Assembly: GCA_036794765.1 (NCBI GenBank)
Contig: DAIRGB010000045.1
Span: 1 to 9,075, forward strand
Direction: 5' to 3'
Origin: DAIRGB01 sp036794765
GTDB taxonomy: Bacteria > Patescibacteriota > JAHJAL01
Length of the DNA stretch: 9,075 nucleotides
Below are positions 1 to 6,042 of this stretch, one piece after another. Both the position numbers and the translations under genes were made by a program. The first letter of the stretch is position 1; every line of letters begins with the position of its first letter. Under the pieces are notes generated by a model that saw only the letters and a program-made list of their open reading frames with translations, searched no databases and was not told the origin of the DNA.

Positions 1-3000
1 CCAATTTCTCAAAACCAGGTGGTGGATTGGAAATAACTTCACCGGAATAATTGAATTCTTCCGTTGCTCGTGGGTTGATAGATATCCAAGTATCACCGGT
101 TAAAGCGCCGATTTCCGGCCAACCGTAATTTGTCAGTGTTGCTCCTAGTTTACCTTCACAAGGATCAACCGTCGTATTGGAACCGGCATGAATCGTGTTT
201 CCCGGATTTGGCGGAGTATTGATCTTTGTTCCAGTTGAACAGAAATTTAAATTATCGATATCAGTTTGATTCCAAACAAATGAAACTGGATTGGTATCCG
301 GTGGATAGACTCGATTGGCTTGCGCTGCACTGATCATATCTCCACCCAACACTCCTACCACTCCACCGTTGAAGTCTCGACAATGAATTCTGGCGGTAAT
401 CGGTTGCGAATCCTCATCACCGCGCATGTCTACCGGATTGGGAGTGATAGTCAACCCCCCCGGAATCGGACAGTTGTAAGTTACGATATTGGAATAAAGC
501 CAATCGGAATATACGCCATTGGAATAGGAAGCTACTCGATACCGAATATTTCTGACTGTTGAAGTTGACAGATTATACAAATTTAAAACATCAGTTACCA
601 ATACTATTCGACTGTCACTCGTCCACCCGGCAGTCGCGTCGGGAAGGGATTTGGTAACTGCTCGATATGTTGCCCCACCATCATTACTCCACTCTACGTA
701 ATATCCACCTCCGATTCCGCTGGATTGTGCATTTTGAATATATGGCACATCATCCCAATCAACCACGATTGAGGTATTTCTGTTGCCACAAGCCGGACAT
801 CCTGCTGTACCACTGTTTACTGTAATATTTTTAACCGCCGGTGGTGCAATCGTGAAGTTGTAATATGAGCTTACCGGTGATGTTGCCCCGCAAGCATCCC
901 GATCTTGCGCTCGATAACGGTGTTGACCGGCGTAGAGGTTATTGTAAGTAATATTGTGATAGTATGTTCCGGCATTAATATTGTTTGGTGCAATCAAACC
1001 GGAAGTGGCGATATTTTGCCAAGAACCTGTTCCGGCATTGTTTACTTCCAACCAGAAAGTAGCTTGCACATTTTGATTGTTTCCATCGGGGTCATAACTG
1101 TGATCATTGACTGTTACCGGTTGCAATCTGGTAGCGGCATCGTCAATTACAAATCTTGGTGCTGATGACGGATTGTAATTTACCGCTTTGTAAGTTAATA
1201 CATCAGAGACTTTTCCTTGTGGCGATCTGTCAGTTAGATAAGTTCCCATCCATCCCGAATCTCTTTGCGCGCCGTATGGATCTCTGGCGGAAACCATCCA
1301 GGAAAAGGCTCGATCAAAACCTAAATTGAAAGTAGTACTGGCTTGCTGTCCGCTCCAAATGTTAACTTGATTGGACATCCAGGGATTATTAGTAGTAAAA
1401 GTCATATATAGTTGGCCACCATCCGGATCGGATCCGCTGGCATACAAAGTAGCTTGACTGCAATTTATCGTTTGGTTGAAACCATATGGTGGGTTGGGAG
1501 TGCAGTTGGGGGTTACTGATTGACCCCCAGCCGAACTCGATCTACCATTACTATCCCAAACAGTTACGCTCCAATATATTGTACTATTGCCTGAAATCCC
1601 ACTTAAAGTTAAAGGAAATGATTGAAAACTCGAACTAATCGGATATGTGATTGAACCATTTTTTCCACCCCAATAATCAAACCTAATCCAGGCTTGCTCT
1701 CCAGGAACAAAATTATGTTGTGCGATAGCGCTCAAATTCACTTGACCACATCCAGAACCTGGAGCCTGGGCGGTAACAGTGGGAATTTGATTTACTTGGA
1801 AAGGCCTCCAGCTCCAATTACAAAACGCCGCATTACATGGAGTATCCCAAGCACAAGCCGACCAACCGTAATTACCTGGTGGCAAACTCATACCACAAGT
1901 ACCACTAACCGACCAAACCTCACACGCAGGAATATACTGTTGCCCCGTATTTATATTCCTAACATAAACCGCCATATGATTAACATTATTATCAGGATCT
2001 GAAGCCGATAAACTAAAATTCACCCAATAATTACCTCCGGAGGAATCAAATCGCTGTCCACTATATGGCGAATTTTGGTTAATACCGGTAGGCGCTCTAT
2101 TTACATTAAAATACCGATCAGTCCAAGTAGTAAACCTTCCATCGGACACACTTGCATGCCAATCGTTTCTGCCCAAATTCCAATTTCTATCATATGTATA
2201 AAACCATTCACTGCTAGGACCAGCGTTACGGTCATCATCACCAATCTTGGACCAGGAACCATTATAAAAATCGGAATTTAGAAATGTTCGGCCATCAGGA
2301 TCTCTTGATAATACACCAACTCTAGTAATACTATTACATATCAACCCTCCATTTGCTGGATAACTATCTCTTATTTCAGGTGCAAAATCATTTGGTTGAA
2401 TTACAGAATAAGGCAAAATACGAGGACAATTATCTATATTGCATGCATATGCATATTGACGATATGAATAACTACCAGCATCATAACCACATGTATATAC
2501 AATCTGACGAGAGAAATTATGGTTTCCAACACCTGGATTATTAAACCATAAAACACTACTGACAGAATCATAACCATCTGGATCATCCCAACCCGTAACT
2601 TGCAAATGACTACTCGTCTTCCATTCTCCATTATCATTTCTCAAATCTAAATATATATCATTGATAGCATTCAAACACGTGTTCGAACCAATACTTACGG
2701 TAACCATAATACTTTCACTAGGATTATATGTATCTTTATTTGTATTAGCATTAACACTTACCCAATCATCTCGATTGTCACAAGCAGAATCAGTTGTAAA
2801 ACCCATTCCCCAACTTGATGCGCTTACTACTTCAAAATAAGCAAAACTCAAAAAAACAAACAAAAACAATACTATGGAAATTGGAATTTTTTTCTTCTTT
2901 CTGAAAAAAATCCAAAATAATATCAATAATAATACAAAAAATAGTATTAATAATACAAAGAATAATTCTTTATTAATCTTTGATTCATCCCTTTGAACAC

Positions 3001-4255
3001 CGGAAGAACTCTCCTTATTGAGATCATCTACTACTGATTGAACTTGATATTTCTTTTGATCTAATATATTTCCATTACTATCTTTTATAACAACTTCAAG
3101 ATTTGGATCCAAGCATTCATTAATTATATTTGCGCTAATAGTCTCTCTAAATTGTTTGTTATTGGAATAATTTTTGCTTATCTTATTTGTGCAATTTTTC
3201 CCATTCCCATCAAGAAATAAAACTTCGATAGAATAATTAACCAATTCTGACGCCTGCAATCTAGAACCATAAAAATTGTCTGCAGGTTTAGTCCAAGTAA
3301 TCTCAATTTGAGCGTTGTCACCAGCAGAATAATAATCCTTATCCAGCTTTAGATTAGTTATTGCAGTAGAAACACCAGCAATAACATAATGAATTCTTTT
3401 TAAATTACTGACTTCAACACCATCGGTATTTTTCAAAGAAAAAATAACGTCATAAGCTCCAGCAGTATTTTTCTTGTTCTTTGGCACTTCAAAATATACC
3501 TCCTTCTCTTGATTTGCATCCAAAAAAACATGTTCATAATTTTTTATATCAACATTATTCTTTTCCCCAAAAATTGTTCTATTATACAAATCAAAATACG
3601 GAATCAATTCTTTATTAACGCCAAATTTATTTATTGCCTTACAATAAACCAATAATGACTCATTTTTTTCAATCGAAACTCCTTGCTCCAGAGTATATAT
3701 TTTATCACCATTTTCATTTACGACCTTCAAATAACAACTTTCCAATTTTACATAATCATTTGACTCTGCTACTTGAAATATTCCACCATATACTAAACTG
3801 AATAAATTGCCAGACGAATTTGTAACTTGAATACCATAATAACACTCACCATTTATAAAACTTGGCAAATCAAACTCAATTTTCTTGCTTATGGTCTGAT
3901 TTGAAGACATCGATAATACTTCATCAACAATTTTTCGTGCCACAACAGACACATTACCATCATTATTTTTTTTACCAATCAGCAAAGCATACTTGATATC
4001 AGGCTGAATCGAATCCGAATTCACCAAATCAAAAGATACTGCAACCTTACGTCCTTCCAATTGTTCATAAGTCAAATTTATTGCATAGGTTTGGCTACCA
4101 CCAATCGTAACATTTTTATCACCCGCAATATCAGTAATTACCTTCTGCTGGATTTGATCATTCATTGTAGATGGAGGCACAATTAACTCTTGCGCTCTTG
4201 CAACGTTGACATAAAAAAACAACGCCAAAAAAAAATACAATAAAAATCTTTTCAT
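1..4255 (-). CDS. Giant secreted/membrane multi-Ig surface protein, 3' end beyond window
   Basis: This frame is open from the ATG at 4255 to the left edge: 1418 codons, no stop, so the C-terminus is missing. Residues 1-22 form a signal peptide (MKRFLLYFFLALFFYVNVARAQ minus the last residues; ARA cleavage motif). Residues ~23-430 are a beta-rich ectodomain. An Ig/MG2-like module at ~305-410 starts with a YYSAGDNAQIEITW stretch. Residues 431-451 and 459-474 are two hydrophobic segments joined by RKKKK, predicted as a hairpin with both flanks outside. Residues ~480-1418 are cysteine-containing Ig-like modules. They carry DPDG-type loops at D558, D652, D753, D943, D992 (DPYG) and D1055, the first three spaced 94-101 residues. 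An FN3-like module lies at ~1140-1270. The gene follows a 295-codon gene by 18 bases and is probably in its operon. No Shine-Dalgarno is visible. I recognise no named family; adhesion or surface-layer use is an inference. Confidence 0.9.
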   Translation of the reverse strand, partial: MKRFLLYFFLALFFYVNVARAQELIVPPSTMNDQIQQKVITDIAGDKNVTIGGSQTYAINLTYEQLEGRKVAVSFDLVNSDSIQPDIKYALLIGKKNNDGNVSVVARKIVDEVLSMSSNQTISKKIEFDLPSFINGECYYGIQVTNSSGNLFSLVYGGIFQVAESNDYVKLESCYLKVVNENGDKIYTLEQGVSIEKNESLLVYCKAINKFGVNKELIPYFDLYNRTIFGEKNNVDIKNYEHVFLDANQEKEVYFEVPKNKKNTAGAYDVIFSLKNTDGVEVSNLKRIHYVIAGVSTAITNLKLDKDYYSAGDNAQIEITWTKPADNFYGSRLQASELVNYSIEVLFLDGNGKNCTNKISKNYSNNKQFRETISANIINECLDPNLEVVIKDSNGNILDQKKYQVQSVVDDLNKESSSGVQRDESKINKELFFVLLILFFVLLLILFWIFFRKKKKIPISIVLFLFVFLSFAYFEVVSASSWGMGFTTDSACDNRDDWVSVNANTNKDTYNPSESIMVTVSIGSNTCLNAINDIYLDLRNDNGEWKTSSHLQVTGWDDPDGYDSVSSVLWFNNPGVGNHNFSRQIVYTCGYDAGSYSYRQYAYACNIDNCPRILPYSVIQPNDFAPEIRDSYPANGGLICNSITRVGVLSRDPDGRTFLNSDFYNGSWSKIGDDDRNAGPSSEWFYTYDRNWNLGRNDWHASVSDGRFTTWTDRYFNVNRAPTGINQNSPYSGQRFDSSGGNYWVNFSLSASDPDNNVNHMAVYVRNINTGQQYIPACEVWSVSGTCGMSLPPGNYGWSACAWDTPCNAAFCNWSWRPFQVNQIPTVTAQAPGSGCGQVNLSAIAQHNFVPGEQAWIRFDYWGGKNGSITYPISSSFQSFPLTLSGISGNSTIYWSVTVWDSNGRSSSAGGQSVTPNCTPNPPYGFNQTINCSQATLYASGSDPDGGQLYMTFTTNNPWMSNQVNIWSGQQASTTFNLGFDRAFSWMVSARDPYGAQRDSGWMGTYLTDRSPQGKVSDVLTYKAVNYNPSSAPRFVIDDAATRLQPVTVNDHSYDPDGNNQNVQATFWLEVNNAGTGSWQNIATSGLIAPNNINAGTYYHNITYNNLYAGQHRYRAQDRDACGATSPVSSYYNFTIAPPAVKNITVNSGTAGCPACGNRNTSIVVDWDDVPYIQNAQSSGIGGGYYVEWSNDGGATYRAVTKSLPDATAGWTSDSRIVLVTDVLNLYNLSTSTVRNIRYRVASYSNGVYSDWLYSNIVTYNCPIPGGLTITPNPVDMRGDEDSQPITARIHCRDFNGGVVGVLGGDMISAAQANRVYPPDTNPVSFVWNQTDIDNLNFCSTGTKINTPPNPGNTIHAGSNTTVDPCEGKLGATLTNYGWPEIGALTGDTWISINPRATEEFNYSGEVISNPPPGFEKL
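2819..2965 (-). other. Internal transmembrane hairpin / signal-peptide-like segment
   Basis: This covers residues 431-479 of the giant protein. A ~21-residue Leu/Phe/Val segment ends in RKKKK. A second hydrophobic stretch follows, ending FEVVSA before SSW. The basic cluster, the hydrophobic core and the small residues of V-S-A look like a type I signal peptide with a cleavage site near 479. By the positive-inside rule the basic loop is cytoplasmic and both large flanks are outside. Cleavage at 479 would free the C-terminal half; without cleavage the protein is anchored in its middle. Confidence 0.7.
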
Positions 4256-4273
4256 TTTATATTTAAATATTAC

Positions 4274-5161
4274 TCAACTTCCTATCTCCACACCCGGCAA
4301 AGTGCCACCAGGATTAATCCCTACCGGCGGCGGGGTAGCAACATTGACCGGCTGCACACTATCATCCACTGAAGTAATCGGTTGACTTGTCGTATCGGGT
4401 GTTACCAACTTAGCATTATTTTTTACGATAATATCAACCACCACAACATCAAAATTTGATTTCTGATATTCCACCCCGTAATCAGAATAAGCAATCACTC
4501 GATCACCTTGAACTATATCCGAAATAGATGTAGACACTTTTTGACCAGCATCATCCATCTTGGTAATTTTTGTATCAAAAAAATTGGCTGTATATTTTTT
4601 TCCTTCATTTGTATCATTAATTATCATCTTCTCACCATCAACACTCTCGACTATCCCTGTCACCATAAATGGCGGATAAAGAGACATTACACTTACTTCG
4701 TTGTTGCCCTTATTTTCATCAATATAACTCAAAGCAACTTTTTGACCAACCACCAAATCAGACACTTTGGCCTTTTCCAAATTACCATCCGACAAACTCC
4801 AACGATATATTATGGTTTTATCAATCAATTTGGCTTCAGACATTTTTCCGCTGACTTCGTCTTTGACTGCTAAGTTATTTTTATCAATCTGTATCAATCT
4901 ACCGGTATTCACAAAATCAGCTTGATTTTGTATTTTTTCTTGACTCACTGTCTCCACCGGCTCACTTGTTTTTGTCTGAGAATTTTTTGTCAAATCAGAT
5001 TCAGTCGTGGTCTGATTGTTGCCCAAATCACCTGGCTTCGTCTGTTGACCATACAAAATCTTAAAAATCACACCAATAAAAATAATAAATACTACCAGAA
5101 CCACAAACACAACCAAAACAATTTTGGTAATATTACTTTTTCCTTTACTTTTTTCATCCAT
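4274..5161 (-). CDS. Single-pass membrane protein with two DUF5666-like modules
   Basis: The protein has 295 residues. Its basic N-terminus (MDEKSKGKSN) and one transmembrane helix at ~12-36 place the rest outside. A Thr/Ser/Gln-rich linker (~38-80) leads to two similar beta modules. The first, ~84-166, begins TGRLIQIDKNNLAVKD and ends with VSDLVVGQKVALSY. The second, ~167-250, begins VTGIVESVDGEKMII and ends with ISDIVQGDRVIAY. This layout (G-x-V/L start, central T-x-I, then D-L/I-V-x-G-D/Q-x-V) resembles DUF5666-type OB-like barrels. A Pro/Gly/Val-rich tail (~251-295) follows. The start is the ATG at 5161, 28 bases after the previous stop; AAGAG lies upstream as a weak ribosome site. The stop is TGA, in frame with the giant ORF 18 bases on. 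It is probably a paralogue of the 5190-5864 product. The function is unknown. Confidence 0.9.
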   Translation of the reverse strand: MDEKSKGKSNITKIVLVVFVVLVVFIIFIGVIFKILYGQQTKPGDLGNNQTTTESDLTKNSQTKTSEPVETVSQEKIQNQADFVNTGRLIQIDKNNLAVKDEVSGKMSEAKLIDKTIIYRWSLSDGNLEKAKVSDLVVGQKVALSYIDENKGNNEVSVMSLYPPFMVTGIVESVDGEKMIINDTNEGKKYTANFFDTKITKMDDAGQKVSTSISDIVQGDRVIAYSDYGVEYQKSNFDVVVVDIIVKNNAKLVTPDTTSQPITSVDDSVQPVNVATPPPVGINPGGTLPGVEIGS

Positions 5162-5189
5162 AATAAACTCTTAAAATTAAAAATAATTC

Positions 5190-5864
5190 TTACGGTTTTG
5201 ACAATACACTAATCAATCCCGCCACAAATGATTTGCTACCAATTTTTGTTTCATTGTCAGAAACGATAGAAACAATATCGCCAACTTGGATATTGGATAC
5301 AGTCAAATCATTTTCCAAGGTATTGTCAGCTGTTTGTCGATTTACTTTCGTATTAGCGTTGACTCGCACCGTATAATCAACATTATTAAACTTCAAAGTA
5401 ATAACCCCGGCCTGATTGTTTGCCACTTCACCCGATATGTTGACAGCCGGCAAAACTGTAATATGAGTTACTTGTCCCTGATCGTCCAAAGTCAAGTTGG
5501 CCAAAGTTGCCGGTTGGATTTGTTCCAACTTCAACTCCTGATTGGTATTTGTACTAGGATTGTATATGTCCATTATTGCATGCTCCAAAACAGTCAACTG
5601 CATCATCTGATTTTTTTGCAAATCAAAAAAATCAATCGTCATATTCTCTATTTTTCTTATTTCTCCATTCAAGATATTTGACGAAACCTGAGTCTCAGGC
5701 ACATTGAAATCATTGCTAACTATATCTTTCCGCGTTCCTGTTATCTGACCAGTTGCCAACAATACCAAGAAATATATCACCACCACACCCACAAAAATAA
5801 TTACAATGATAGATAACAACTTACCCACACGAGACAAAGTCTCATTACTATTTTTCGCCGCCAT
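5190..5864 (-). CDS. Single-pass membrane protein, DUF5666-like, paralogue of its neighbour
   Basis: The protein has 224 residues. Residues ~15-37 (LLSIIVIIFVGVVVIYFLVLL) form one transmembrane helix, with a short cytoplasmic tail before it. Two extracellular beta modules follow. The first, ~66-140, starts NGEIRKIENMTIDFFD. The second, ~143-222, starts ISGEVANNQAGVITLKF, has the TKVNRQT strand, and ends with SNIQVGDIVSIVSDN. The second fits the DUF5666-like pattern better than the first. The layout (short tail, helix, linker, two modules) matches the next gene, so a duplication followed by divergence is likely. The ATG at 5864 is supported by AAGGAG five bases upstream, the clearest Shine-Dalgarno in the window. 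It is the first gene of the probable operon 5864-1. No catalytic motif is visible. A role as assembly partner for the giant protein is only inferred from position. Confidence 0.9.
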   Translation of the reverse strand: MAAKNSNETLSRVGKLLSIIVIIFVGVVVIYFLVLLATGQITGTRKDIVSNDFNVPETQVSSNILNGEIRKIENMTIDFFDLQKNQMMQLTVLEHAIMDIYNPSTNTNQELKLEQIQPATLANLTLDDQGQVTHITVLPAVNISGEVANNQAGVITLKFNNVDYTVRVNANTKVNRQTADNTLENDLTVSNIQVGDIVSIVSDNETKIGSKSFVAGLISVLSKP

Positions 5865-5869
5865 ATATA

Positions 5870-5875
5870 CTCCTT
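5870..5875 (-). promoter_or_regulatory. Shine-Dalgarno site AAGGAG of the 224-residue gene
   Basis: AAGGAG on the minus strand ends five bases before the ATG at 5864, and this fixes the start. It is the only strong ribosome binding site in the window. The starts at 5161, 4255 and 8232/8220 have weak sites or none. Confidence 0.75.
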
Positions 5876-5884
5876 TTTATTCAA

Positions 5885-5912
5885 ATTACATTCCTTAATT
5901 TCCAATTCTCAA
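5885..5912 (-). promoter_or_regulatory. Candidate sigma70 promoter for the 5864-1 operon
   Basis: On the minus strand TTGAGA (5912-5907, 5 of 6 matches to -35) and TGTAAT (5890-5885, 5 of 6 matches to -10) are 16 bases apart. The start point would be near 5878, just ahead of the Shine-Dalgarno at 5875-5870. The -35 box is the variant heptad unit TTGAGAA of the repeat. The match is weaker than the promoter at 8260-8289, and the leader would be very short. Confidence 0.4.
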
Positions 5913-6028
5913 TTTCCAATTTCCAAAAAATTTCCAATTACCAATTTTCAAATAAATACTTTTTTTATTATTTTTTTCCTAATATCCCAACATAATATGT
6001 TTGGAAATTGAGAATTGGAAATTGGAAA
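5899..6028. repeat. Heptad-periodic inverted repeat, TTTCCAA family
   Basis: The left arm has seven 7-base units: TTTCCAA 5899, TTCTCAA 5906, TTTCCAA 5913, TTTCCAA 5920, a 4-A interruption, then TTTCCAA 5931, TTACCAA 5938 and TTTTCAA 5945. The right arm has four complementary units: TTGGAAA 6001, TTGAGAA 6008, TTGGAAA 6015 and TTGGAAA 6022. Positions 5897-5919 and 6001-6023 are perfect 23-base inverted repeats, including the variant unit TTCTCAA/TTGAGAA, with an 81-base spacer. The array fills the gap between the 6043-8232 stop and the 5864 start. The rest of the gap (5952-6000) is AT-rich with T runs on the plus strand. Confidence 0.9.
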
Positions 6029-6042
6029 TTTGTATCCTGCCC

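Noticed and set aside
2443..2454. Perfect 12-base palindrome atgcatatgcat in an alternating purine-pyrimidine stretch
   Set aside because: It lies inside the giant ORF and is explained by the codons for Y-A-Y-A-C; there is no sign of a regulatory site.
320..2544. Several plus-strand open frames of 60-100 codons
   Set aside because: All lie opposite the giant minus-strand ORF, have odd compositions and no ribosome sites; they are reverse-strand shadows.
2434..2637. 67-codon minus-strand frame
   Set aside because: It overlaps the giant ORF in another frame, and the giant frame has recognisable Ig-like content here.
4274..4276. Possible recoding of UGA as glycine, as in Gracilibacteria
   Set aside because: More than 2,800 sense codons in the window have no in-frame TGA and glycine is always GGN; the single TGA sits at a sensible gene end before a new signal peptide.
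5897..6028. Intrinsic terminator of the 6043-8232 gene
   Set aside because: The stem is AT-rich, the loop is 81 bases and no U run follows the second arm on the minus strand, so it does not fit a classical terminator.
5897..6028. CRISPR array
   Set aside because: Units are 7 bases without unique spacers and are in inverted orientation; no cas genes are present.
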